A stretch of DNA of 64,000 nucleotides from Ischnura elegans. Taxonomy: Eukaryota > Arthropoda > Insecta > Odonata > Coenagrionidae. Below, in pieces: positions 1 through 11,460 of this stretch. The stretch is from the NCBI RefSeq assembly GCF_921293095.1, contig NC_060254.1:63348069-63412068 (forward strand), in the 5' to 3' direction. The notes beneath the pieces were generated by a model. It was not told where the DNA came from. It saw only the letters and a list, made by a program, of their open reading frames with translations, and made no database searches. Within the stretch, counting starts at the first letter, position 1. Each line of letters opens with the position of its first letter. A program made the translations under genes and the position numbers.

Positions 1-179
1 ATTATTATGCGTGGATATGTTGTTCAGTTATGAAATTAATTATTCACTGAATGATTTATTGTAGTTCAAACAATTATTTCTTCTTTAACGCATTTTGTGT
101 AACCATTCTAAAATGGTGTCTGTGAGACGCCGCGCGGCAAATAGCGTTCCAAAATGTGACGCGACTGACGGAGGGTCAA

Positions 180-650
180 GTTTTTTAGCGTGCCAGTATG
201 CCTGCATTTCGTGCAGTCACACTTTAGGGTCTATCTCAGTCGTTGCAAGTGCAACAGGGATAAGGTTTGGTGCGTTCGACGCGGAATCTCTGCACGCAGA
301 TTTTAGGCTAGGTCCCAGCGCTGTAGCTTGACAAAACGTTAAGTTGCGATCAAAATATGTGCGAAAACGGACCAAAAACGGACTTCCCACAAGACGGCAG
401 TCAAACAGTGGTGGGCCACTATTAATTCCTGTCTCCCCACTGCAGTTCTTCTCCTTTGCAAAACTCTAGCAAATAAGAGCCAGGCACTGGCATGCCACAA
501 TTAATTCTATCCCCCCAAACCCTCTGTGACCTTTTCTGGCAATTGGCCCATGATTCTCGCGATTGGACCACGACAAGTAACACGGTAATAACCACTAGCC
601 AGGCAACGTCAACCTGGGGCTGAGCACGCTAGTGGACTCTGCTAGTCAAC
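180..650 (-). repeat. Interspersed GC-rich repeat, copy 1
   Basis: This block recurs, interrupted, at 58425-59532 in the same orientation. Shared landmarks include GTGCCAGTATGCC/GTGTCAGTATGCC, CACACTTTAGGGTCTAT, CTGGCATGCCACAATTAATT and the GATTCTCGC-type stretches near the end. On the minus strand both copies keep a similar frame that ends at the same TGA, with shared residues CRD.ASN.PN.IPVAL.TTEIDPKV. I do not recognise the family. It could be the 3' part of a transposon ORF or a non-coding repeat; the minus strand was chosen only because of that shared frame. Confidence 0.6.
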
Positions 651-1783
651 TATCATTATTTTTAGTAATATTCAGCGATACACTGGAGATGAAAATTTAA
701 ACGTGTAAATCAATATATTTTTAATTTTAAACGTGGGAAATATAGCAGGTATAAATTTGAGTGGGTGAGAAGCCTAGGGGTACGAGTGATTTTGTTTTTT
801 AGAAAGAGTTAGCTACAGTAATTGGGTATAAAAAACAAACAATATCGATTAGATGTTTAGTAGTGCATTTGATTTTCCACTCGATGTTAGCTCAAAACAG
901 AGACTCACTCGTATCCATTGGCAACCTATTTTTTGTGTATTTATTCTAACAATTAACTTTACCTAACACCTAAACTAAAATCACTTGTACCCCTTGGCTT
1001 CTCAACCTTCAAGTCATATTTGACAATATTATTCCCATTGGTTTATCATCAAATTGCGGGAGATTGAAAAAAATGCTATTTCCTTGTGTTAATTTCCTCC
1101 TAGTGTCAAAAGTCCTGGATTTATTAAAGGGTTTAAAATTTAAATTTTGGTTCGAAGTTGCCTCACAAATAAAAAAAATATCGGTTATCACATGAAATAT
1201 TGAGTTGATATTGTTTTTTGACAGTCAATTAGAAGATTTGCAAATCGTATTACTCTCTGATTATTTTTATTTTAATATATAATGAAATCGTTTTTAAATA
1301 AATATTTTCAAATATATTCGAAGCTACCATTCCAATTATGAATGTTTAATTTCATTAATATTACGTGATTTAGATGAATTTTATTGGATCCAATTAAATT
1401 TATCGCTTTATTTTAAGCCATTGATATTGCGAAAAAACATAATCGGGCTGATTTTAAAATTTAAATATCGTTAAAAATGCTATAAGGTTTAAAAAATTGA
1501 TTCATAGTACATGAGAATCGCATTTTTTCTTACCAGGAAAACTGGGTGGCGTCAAGTTGTTCGATTTTGGGGGTAACTTGCGAAAGCTATGGTTAGTGAG
1601 CAATGGATTTTAATTTACGGTGATCAAATTTTATCCTCAAGCTTATTAAAAATAAAAGTATATAAGTTAAGAAATGGGAATATCAGATTTTTTCACTTTA
1701 AATTGCAGCAGCTGTGACTAATTATCGGGAAAATTTCTTTTTGCAACTCTTTCCTCTTGATGCAGCGATTTAGTTTATTGTTA

Positions 1784-1819
1784 TTTCTCATGTATCCAAT
1801 TGTAAGGATACATGAGAAA
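1784..1819. repeat. Perfect 14-bp inverted repeat
   Basis: TTTCTCATGTATCC (1784-1797) is followed by an 8-nt loop and its exact reverse complement (1806-1819). It could be a foldback remnant or simply a stable hairpin; no function is evident. Confidence 0.6.
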
Positions 1820-2935
1820 GAACAATATCAAGTTCTTCAATATCAAAGTTGGAATTGCATTTAAGTTTACGTTTTATAATTGTTGAAATGAGCCATTCCA
1901 ATGTTTTAGAAGCAGGAATAAATTTTATTTCTAATTGGGTAAAAACAAAGCTTTACTCATTTATAAAATTATACAAGAGTACCTGTTTAGGCTAACGCAG
2001 GCCAGAAAGTATTTAAACCAAATCAATACTCTAAGATTCCATCATTATTGGTTTCTTAAATATTTTAACGCAACATGGCTGTTGAAGAAAATTATTTTAC
2101 CCTACTTATAACTCATTATAGTGTTATACTTTTTCATTATAATTCCAATTCCTAAAGGTCCCCACATCTTTTTGAAGTATAGCAAGTACTAGTATTGCGC
2201 CAGATATGAATTAAATACTTGCTACGAAATTATTAATGTACTTCCTTGTAATCTTTCGACGCTCACGATTTTCTCGTGATACGTCACTAAGCCCAATTTT
2301 GGAGGTAAAATAATATCCCATCGGGCTTATCAGCTTACTTTAAAAGAAAGTGGGCGTGTTAAATGCTCAACTTCAAGTTGGCCTGGTCGGATGCGATTCT
2401 TATTTTTTTTAATCAGGAAGAAGGCGGCGACGAAGCGAAGGAAATAATACGCGTGAAGTTTTTGGCACCTGACGTCGGGATCGTGGGCCGCTAAGTGGAA
2501 CAAGGTCGCTGTCGCGCGATTTTTATCAGTCCCTCCTTTTACGTGGGAGGGACTTTCCATTTCAAACGCATTCTTCATGGGAACAACAAAACCTGTCGTC
2601 TACTACGTTTCTTCCTCCCGCGAATCTCAAATCCAAGGGGACTACATGGAGGAGACCCCATTTCACCCCATAGGAAGTTCTTTTCTGTTGCCACTTTGGT
2701 TGCTTTTCAATCCGTTTTCAAAAATATCTGCAGCGCAGCGAGAAGTGCAGTGCGATCCTCTTTATTTCAATACTTGCAGGTCACCCGGCGTTGTTCATAG
2801 AACCCAGAGAAGTGGGTAACTTGGAACTTGGTATTCTTGGTTAAAAGGCAGAATTATTACGAAAAGGCTCGAATATTGTCAATGTTGAAACACCCGTTGT
2901 TAAGGCGATTCTGAGCTGTTTACGGGGAAGTGAGA

Positions 2936-2958
2936 AATAAATAAATAAATAAATAAAT
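2936..2958. repeat. AAAT microsatellite
   Basis: About six uninterrupted AAAT units follow a short AT-rich run. Confidence 0.85.
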
Positions 2959-4062
2959 TACAAAAGAGGATCCTCAAGTAGGCCTCAAAATGCGTTTTCA
3001 CCTACCGCGCATTTAAATTACTTCCAGAAGTCACCACTCGCGCCGCTCACGGACAAATCGATCCGAATTCTACTGGGAAATAAGATGTGATAAGGGGTGT
3101 CAACCGAAATTTAAATTCATGATGATGTGATGCATCAAATTCATATCATTTCAATGCTATTCCTCGCAATTGCAAACATTATAATGCAAAATAATGGGAA
3201 AGGGGATCGCATTGCACTCATCACCGCGCCACGGGTAATTTTGAAAGCTGATTAAAATGCGACCGAATTGGCAACAGAAATCAGCCTTCTATTGGATGGA
3301 ATTGGGCCTCCTCTATGCAGTCCCCTTGGGAAAAGGAATATAGTGAGTTTCTGAGTAAATAAAAGAATAAAATAAATTTCTACGAGTCCGACAGAGTCTC
3401 TAAATTATTCAATTCAAGTACAAAAAAACGTTGAGAGTTATCATTCCACTGTAACACTCAATTTATACTTAATATCATACGATAACGAATTTATTAAATG
3501 CAATGAACTAAAGTTAACTACATTTTAATTGATGAAGCATTACATAAAGCGAGTAAGCACTGCAAAAACTATAGTTAGAAATAACAGTTTCTTATCGAAC
3601 TAATCGTAATTTGTATTCATATAAGAATATAAGCATTGAATATTTCTGCCACTTTTACCAAACAAGTTTTTTAAATTAATTTCGATAAATACTGTCAACA
3701 TGGCACCCACCAGTTCGATAAAACAACTAAGATCAAACGCTCAGTTAATCCGATGTAGCGTGCGCCGATGAAAGATTTTCCAACCAGAAAACCGTTGTTC
3801 TCATTGGAATTCATAAAATTAGAAGTTCAATGAAGGTTTCCTCAAAATAAATAAAAAAAAGCGGAGTGTGCCTGCACAAGGTATTGAACACGGGCCCCCC
3901 ACGCGTAATAAAATACTCTATTTACCAGGCTAATCGGTTGCCATGATAAATATTATAAACACGTTTATTAATTATTTTTCACATTACTCAACCAAATGTC
4001 TCGTTCACTCCAAACATTTGTATGAGTAAGGGAGTGGTCGGGAGTTAGAAGTTGACCTATAG

Positions 4063-4498
4063 TACCATGTCACGAAGCTTTGATTTATTTTTCTGTCTAC
4101 CCGTGGTTTCGTAAATTTTTGGCCCTTTCCGAACATTGCACCACATAGATTATGGAGTAAAGTATTTTCAATTGCGATAATAGCAGTGAAAAGCTATGAG
4201 TTGAATAGAATATATCATCAAGAATATATAAATTTTGAATTTTGATGAACAGCCCTGATTATAGCCAACTTATTCGTGAAATTCGAATCGCTTCGCCCGT
4301 CAGCGACGCGAGTGGCAATGTTTGTAAACCCATTTAAATGCGCGATGGGTGACAGCACATCTAGAGCCCTACTTGGGGATCTCTTTTGTAATATTCGTGC
4401 CCAATTCCTTCAGTCTGTGGTGCAATGTTCGGAAAGGGCCAAAAATTTACGAAACCACAGGTAGACAGAAAAATAAATCAAAGCTTCGTGACATGGTA
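4063..4498. mobile_element. MITE with ~83-bp terminal inverted repeats
   Basis: The left arm (4063-4145) starts TACCATGTCACGAAGC and the right arm (4416-4498) ends GCTTCGTGACATGGTA. The arms are nearly perfect reverse complements over about 83 bp, with small differences such as CCCGTGG against CCACAGG. The core is about 270 bp and holds no transposase. The size, long arms and lack of coding capacity fit a non-autonomous DNA transposon. The superfamily is uncertain and I could not fix a target-site duplication. Confidence 0.85.
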
Positions 4499-6516
4499 GC
4501 CACGACATGTCACAGCTGATACCTCTGAAATGTCGCGACAGTTTTGGGGTACCAGCTGTGACAACTTTTGGGGATGTAAATTTGTAAATTTTAAACGGTC
4601 AGCGTTCTGTAAGCCTTTGAAATAACCATCTAACAAGAGATAATAGGGACATTATAGGGCAACGAGGATTTAGAGTATCATTATTTGCCATTCAGGAATG
4701 TATGATAATTCTTAAATCGTGCCGTAGTCATAGTGAGGTATGTTTTATCCTTGTCCGGAAAAATTTCATTAATTTCATTGAGTATTTCAACTGATGGCTC
4801 ACAGAATTCGTCAAAAAATAATAATTGATTGCAGGAGGAAATCATCACTGGAGAGTAAATGTGGAATAGCGGTATTGGAGGAAATTAATTGAGTATTTTC
4901 AGCGTAAAAACAGTGATATGCCATCTTGTCCTCAGTTATATCACGATTCAGAGATCCACGTAAATATCTCGCAAGAATTAATTTATCGATTGGATTGTCG
5001 AGGTCTTTGGCAATACTTTTGAAAAAAATTATTTGAGCTATCAGCAAAAGTTTTTAAATGAAAGTATTGAATAATGTCGGGGCAGGATTAAAATTAACTT
5101 CAATTTGACTACTGATTGATTTTAAAGCCAACATAAATTCATTGATTAAAAATAATGATACCATAAATTGAGAATAAACTGAAATTACAACATTTTGTAA
5201 GTTTGATAATACCTTCCCTATTGTATTTCCTTAATTAGAAGCTGATGGATTAATAGATGTGGCTGACAATGAATTTAATAGTTATTAATGGCTGTTGGGT
5301 TCTGAAAGAACAAATAAAATTGTCTTGGAATTTAAGTGAAATGAAGAGAAGTGCTGTGTTTGCGTCAACTACCATGGAATACCCTGTTCATCACTACATT
5401 TTAGCTCAAAGTTATTATAAAAGTCCATCGGATGGACGAGTACATCACCTAAATAACCATTTAATAGCTGATTAAATGAAATACGTGTGAGTTATATCAG
5501 GAACCACTAAAACATTTACTAATACCCTCGGTTTTTATAAACAAGACAGGAGGCTGGCTATCTCGTTCAAACTACGCAATGATGTACTTTTTCATTTGTG
5601 TATTAAAACACAGATTTCAGTGAAGTTGCTCAGATAACTATTTCTCAAGAAATGTGCAGAAATTTGCTGGCCTAGAATTGCTTAGAATGAGCTGGAAATT
5701 ACAACATTTCGCTCATTTCATCGTTCCAGCTCACTTCAAGGCCAAGTTTTTCTCGAAACTTTTTTTTTATGGAATTTGGCCAATCCATTCCATTCCGGAT
5801 ACAGGCGATTGCAAGTCCCTTCGAAATTATTTCCACGAAATCCGTAATGACATTCGCTATCTCGCTACCTCTCCTGATGAGGAAAAAATCACATGGTAAG
5901 GTTCATCGGTAATAATTCAAAAGTGATGGGCTGTCTCTAGAGTCGAGAGGAAAAAGTCATTCGAGAAATGCTACACTTGATGTAAAACTTAAGACTGCGG
6001 AACTTAATGTTGGGGTTTAGTTTAGAAGGTGCCATGTTTTTTTTTATTTTCAATTTTAGAGCAGCAAATATTTTTTTCATGGCCTTCCGAAACAGAGAGA
6101 TGGGTGCATTTATTTCATAGCTTTGTAAAGATTAAGGCCACATGCTAAATTATTTACTGACCATTTTGGTTGAGCAGCAAAAAAAAAAGATGCAGATTTT
6201 AATGAGTAAAAATAATACAAAAATTCCACCTCAATATTCTTGAAATGTGGAAATCGAGTCCTCCGCACGCTCTTCAACGATCATGAGGAATTTTATGTGA
6301 TCCGGTATTTCTTCCGTTGTATAATTCACAATATGTCTTGTACTGAATTTTTGTAAGTTTGTTACTGGCAACATTTTATTTTGGGGAATATTGCATGAGT
6401 ATGATAGTAAAAGAATAAAAAAATATTATTGATGTTGGGGTCTCATATTGGTTTTAATCACAGCTTTTATTAAATCCAACTGACCTAGCCAATAAAATCT
6501 CTCTTAACGAATGTAT
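4499..6516. other. Non-coding stretch
   Basis: AT-rich sequence with only short frames that lack start context, splice sites or recognisable domains. Confidence 0.5.
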
Positions 6517-7150
6517 ATTTCCATTTCTCGATAAATTATTATTACTACTAAAATTGGTTTCATTGAACGATGATGATCGAACGAACTGTCTCCTACCTAA
6601 CTCTGAGGAAGGTGGTAATGCGCCACCGAAAATTTAGTACTGTGACTGTTTTTTATATCTTTTTTGTGACCTGTGATTCTTCCCAACCTGGGGTATTTTT
6701 ATGTTATTTACCTCGTCGAGGAACATTTCGAAGTATACTATTTTGGAAACGCCGGTTGGTCTGCCAGTATCGAATAAAAACATGACATGCCCTTGGGAGA
6801 TAAAGTTTAAAGTTTATTGTCCCCATATGGATATAATGTATGGTGTGATTTTCTTCTACTAATTTATAGGTATTTGTTAAGTATGTCAATTACTAATAAA
6901 AAGATATTATTGCTTTCCATTCAATCGATTAAAATATTTAACTGACCATAAACAAAAAAATACTTTCGTGAGGAGATGTATCTCATTAGGCAAATTCAAT
7001 TATGGACAGCTACTATAGCATTAAAACTCATTACTCGTCATTTGTAAAAACTCTTATGTTTTTATTGTAATTGTAATATTCATCCATTTCTCGAAAATAA
7101 ATTACTATTACAACCAAAATTGGTATGATTGGACGATGATGATATCGAAT
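6517..7150. repeat. Degenerate direct repeat, ~563 bp apart
   Basis: A segment around CCATTTCTCGATAAATTA (6521) through the ACGATGATGATCG region recurs at 7084-7148 with CCATTTCTCGAAAATAAATT and GGACGATGATGATATCG. About 65 bp is clearly shared and flanking similarity is weak. It looks like two units of an old tandem duplication. Confidence 0.5.
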
Positions 7151-9297
7151 AAATGACATGAAATATCTTTTGGAAGTAATTATTAAACGATTGCAAAATC
7201 TATTGCCCGTAAACAATCTTGAAATGGAGGCATAACTACTTATTTTGATATTTTTATTGATTTAACTGTAACATCATCGTAAATAAATATGCAGCCTTTA
7301 GCCGTGAACCGATATATCACCCGCAACATGCTTTTGGTTTTACTCCTCTCGATTAAGTGGACTTTCAAATTTCGTTGTTTTTTTGTTTCCGGAAGCAGTT
7401 TCGAGAGGGAATGCGATAGCTATCTTTCTTCGATGAAAGAAAAGGAAAAGAATATCCTCGGTCCAATACTAATCGATTATTCTTCGAAACTGTCGAGGAA
7501 GCTATAATAACTCTTATGCTGATACATCTCTCGAAGTCCAAGGCGTATCAGTTTCCAAAAGGTCCTTGGATATCGACCATAACTGAAGGAGAGTCAGTTC
7601 ATAAAAAATCTGTTTTGCATCCATAGCTGTCAATCAGAGTATCTGACTCACGTTTATTTTCGATGAAATATTTGTACCGGAAAGAACTTGTTGGGTTAAG
7701 CTTCGTCATATTACTAATCGGTGGCCGAAGAAAAAAAAATGGAATCTTGGACTCGATACGTGTAATCGATAGCGAGAAAAAGGCCTGCGTCATTCATTAT
7801 GTTTTGCCACGCCCTGTTTCGCATGAATATCTAAACGAAGATCTGTTGAGTTTTTTCTCGAGAAAATAGGTCCCGACTCTTAAATCTCACAGAAAGCTAA
7901 GTGTTTATTTAATTTTTCTCATACGCTGTTGTTTCATCGACTAGCCGTTCTACATTTTTAGTAAAATACTCTTGTTCTATTGAGTTCATCACCATCCAAG
8001 CGTCACAATTGTTTTATATTATTTTGAAAGATAATGATTTTACAATTGCCCTCCCATTAGGCAATTGTTTTTGATGAATGAAAGCTAAATATATTTTAAA
8101 TTTCTAATCATGTAAAATATGATATTAAAATTAGGTGCCGCTGTATTCTTAAGCTGGAACTCAACGGGAACAGACACATAAATAATATGAAGAACGCAAT
8201 TAGAACGAATTTTATCGTAAATTATTTTTTTTAAAGGTCAAGATTACAACTTGAAAGTGAAAAATGTACTAGACCAAATATGTTTTGTCATTGATTAGGA
8301 ATTCGTTTAAAATACATTCTTTTCCGCCTACTTATCTGTTTTACCATAGGTCAATGCCAAGGTTTTGAACTTGTTTGTAAGCATCAGGTGTGAATAATCA
8401 GTTTGAAAACATAGCGTGCCTCTTAGATTGACGTGCGTGGCAAGCGCTTTCAGCTCCTATTCCATGGTGCCCTTATGATATCATCATCCACACTTCAATT
8501 ACCGGTATAATCCGACAGTCTCCTAAGGAGAGGAGAAATTTAGTACTCATACCCATCTAATGGCATTATAAATCGTTAAAAAAGTCTAAATCGTATAAAA
8601 ATACTAAAAAATACCATCAAAATTCAGGGACCTTAATCCTTTGAATTCGGGCATAAAAATGATTAAGTATCCACTTTACTTCTCAGTTATGATGTACTTA
8701 TAGTGGCCTATTTTAAATTACGCTTGCTTAAGCGTCGCTAAAATATTTAAATTTTAGTTTCCTCCATTAAAACTGTCCCACTTCTTCGCCTAACGTGCAA
8801 TTCCACAATAAAACATCTACACCAGAATATCTAACAAAGGAATGAATACGCCTGAGTATATGTGTATTTTCTTTGATTTTCATGGTTCTTATGGGAGAAT
8901 TTCTTTCCAAAACAGGTCTTGAAGGTAGCCCTTTATTATGTATTGATTCTATGGATATTAAGCGCATCGCTGAAAAACTTCCTAAAGAAATTACTGGATA
9001 CTCGTTAACGTATAATTTTGCATATTTTTAAATTCTCTGAGCGTCGAAGCATGCCATGAAAGTTTTCTTGGAACGTTGTCTTGTGGGTGAAGGATGAAAT
9101 ATGAATACGCCGCTTTCATTATGTCTGGTTTGTTTTAATTTTGAAATAATGAGGTATTTTCATATAGTTACTAGGGATTTATACTTACTAGGGATTCATC
9201 GAATCTTTAAAATATGATTTGGAAATGAAATTCAGTCAAACTACTGCATGACAGAGGTGACTTTATAAAAATTCACGCGCATGGGTGCAAAGTAATA
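7151..9297. other. Non-coding stretch
   Basis: AT-rich. The short frames at 7289-7507 and 7663-7869 have no recognisable domain. I see nothing else supportable. Confidence 0.45.
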
Positions 9298-9380
9298 TAC
9301 ACCAAGGATTATGATGGTGACTTAGCTGGGATTGGAACCCGGATGGATATTTCTTCATGGAAAACTTCATCCTTAGTGTA
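9298..9380 (-). mobile_element. Short tRNA-related element with 12-bp inverted ends
   Basis: TACACCAAGGAT (9298-9309) and ATCCTTAGTGTA (9369-9380) are inverted ends with one mismatch. Between them, 9329-9339 read on the minus strand is GGTTCCAATCC, a match to the RNA polymerase III B-box consensus GGTTCNANNCC. A related end sequence, ACACCAAGGATGAAGTT, occurs at 15480. This suggests a tRNA-derived SINE fragment, although inverted ends are unusual for a SINE. Confidence 0.5.
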
Positions 9381-10548
9381 AACGAAGTTTAGTCGTTGAT
9401 TGGGATATTTTGAGAAACATTAACACCTGATTTTATGCCGTGAAAACGTTATGTTGGCATCGTAAAGGCGAGGTCTTTGATACGCCTTTTTGTTGCGATA
9501 CCATCGATATATGGTTAATGCAGAACTATTCTTCGACTTTGGTTTCTAGTAAGTTCTTCACCATCAGGCGAACTGAACATTAATTCTCACATTGGAATGA
9601 AAATATCATCAGGAACTTCGGAATTGAATTTAAATAAGTTGAAATTATCACCTTGAACTTTTAGATCTTATGAAGTAGAACAGTGCCACCATTAGACTAT
9701 TTCTCAACTGTAAAAAATAGCTGAGAAAATATTGAGATAAATGTTCATATTTAAGATGGAGGAAATGTTGATTCCTATCTAATCTTGATGCCCTAAAATT
9801 TTCAAATTGAATGCATAATTCGTTGTGTTGGGCGTGACTTCATGGAATCGACTTAACATAATGAAATGTAAAAAAACCTTGTAATTCCCCATAAATTCAA
9901 TGCTGTACGAGCTAGGCTTCGACATGACATGTCAACATCTGGTACATTTGCATCCAAGTCTTGGATGGTCGTACAGTATTAAATTTATGTGGAATTACAA
10001 ATTTAAAAATTATGTAATAGTATAGATTTTAAGCGATTAATACGTCAATACAAAAGACGGAATGCTGGCCGAGCGAGAGGTATGCGACCTCTTAACCTTT
10101 CGTCGGGCGCAATGGATATGACAGGCTCAGCGCGATAGTTTTTTCATGTCTTCGCGCCAATAGGCAACATAGGCCCTTTGTGCTCATTGTATTTGTTTGT
10201 TTTGGCACGCTCTTTGCAGCTTTTCTCTTTTTGCAACTATGCCGACAGATCAATGACGGATTATTTAGCATAGTTAAACGAAATATTCGTACGCTAAAGC
10301 AAAATAGGAGCATCATTAGCTAAGTAAGTTAGCAAAATAAAAAGAACTGATCTTACAGAATTCAATGCTAAAATACGCTATATATAATAATTCCTAAGAA
10401 CCTAAAGAGCACGTTAAATTACGCCTTGCTGGATCCGTCTAGGGCCGTATGACGGCGTGTAACGCTGAATATGCATAGCACGCAAGACATCATTGAAGTG
10501 TTAGACTGCAATAATAATGATGCTTTAAACTTTAAAGGTGGGCCTTGC
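9381..10548. other. Non-coding stretch
   Basis: No gene or recognisable element. A slightly GC-richer patch lies near 10080-10200. Confidence 0.4.
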
Positions 10549-10802
10549 TAAGAGCTCAGAGAAATTTTTAATTTTAATCCATTTTACTTAATTGGACTGA
10601 TATTACTGATAGAATAGTGTAAGGATTAATAAAATATCCTTCAGAAAGCCGTAAAACACCATTTTGAACCATTTATCTTTAAGATTCCCCAATTTATTAA
10701 TCTCGCATCTACCGCATATCCTGGTGGGTATTCCATACCCCCACACACCCCGGTATTAGTTGCACCTAACCCCCCCAGCCTTAATTCCTAGCTGCGCCCC
10801 TG
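10549..10802 (-). mobile_element. hAT-type MITE, family 1, end-truncated copy
   Basis: The right end reads AGCTGCGCCCCTG, the complement of CAGGGGCGCAGCT, next to TTAATTCC and a C-run. This matches one end of the elements at 39413-39689 and 52244-52530. The other side matches the family's GAGCTCAGAGAA internal end but lacks the terminal CAGTGGCGCAGC-like repeat, so this copy looks truncated. The CAGNGGCG-type terminus is typical of hAT transposons. There is no coding capacity. Confidence 0.65.
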
Positions 10803-11251
10803 CCTGAACTCAGCAATTCCAATGTTGTGCCTGACGAAAGTTTAAAGAATTGGCAAGCTTTAAGGACAAGGGAAAAGTAAACGATGGTATACCGTTCATC
10901 CTATGATATGTATTTATGGAGGCGTAATCTAACCCACTAAAAGGATTAGTAAGTCTCCACCGTCTGAGACCCTCGATCAATCGGTAAACAATGGAAGACG
11001 AAGAGGAACTTTGCGGTGAGAATCATATCCCGGCGACAAAACTCCACGGAGGCGGTTGAAAGCATAACGGTATTGCTCCTGTGGCTTGCGGCGTGGTTGA
11101 AATTGATTTATCGTGAAGGGGAACGATTTCAACTCTTTTACGCCCTGATTTATTCATCAGCATACATTACGTTTCCACCACTAAGTCATCGAAGGAGAGA
11201 TTTGTCCTCAAAGGTGCGATAGGTTACAAACGAGGATTCATACATGTTCGT

Positions 11252-11460
11252 ATATACAGGGTGTGTTAAGAGGAATCTACAATACTTCAGGAGGTGGTAG
11301 GGGCGACAAAATTAAGCATATTTTGTCCTGTAAACATGGGGTCGCAACTCCTTAGTTACTGAGCCATGGCAACGCAAACATTTTGTAACTAAAGAGTTGC
11401 AATGCAACAAACAATGCTTCAAATTGTCTCCCCTATAACCCAATGAAATACCATATATTT
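11252..11460. repeat. Possible transposon end with ACAGGGTGT motif
   Basis: TATACAGGGTGTGTTAAG is followed by moderately GC-rich sequence unlike its AT-rich surroundings. ACAGGGTGT-like termini are common on several insect repeat families. No partner end was found, so the limits are approximate. Confidence 0.3.

Larger units (their letters stand above)
651..4062. other. AT-rich non-coding stretch
   Basis: No supported gene. Visible items are a 14-bp perfect hairpin at 1784-1819, an AAAT microsatellite near 2936-2958, and a somewhat GC-richer patch at about 2330-2820 with short overlapping frames on both strands and no splice or promoter support. Confidence 0.5.
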
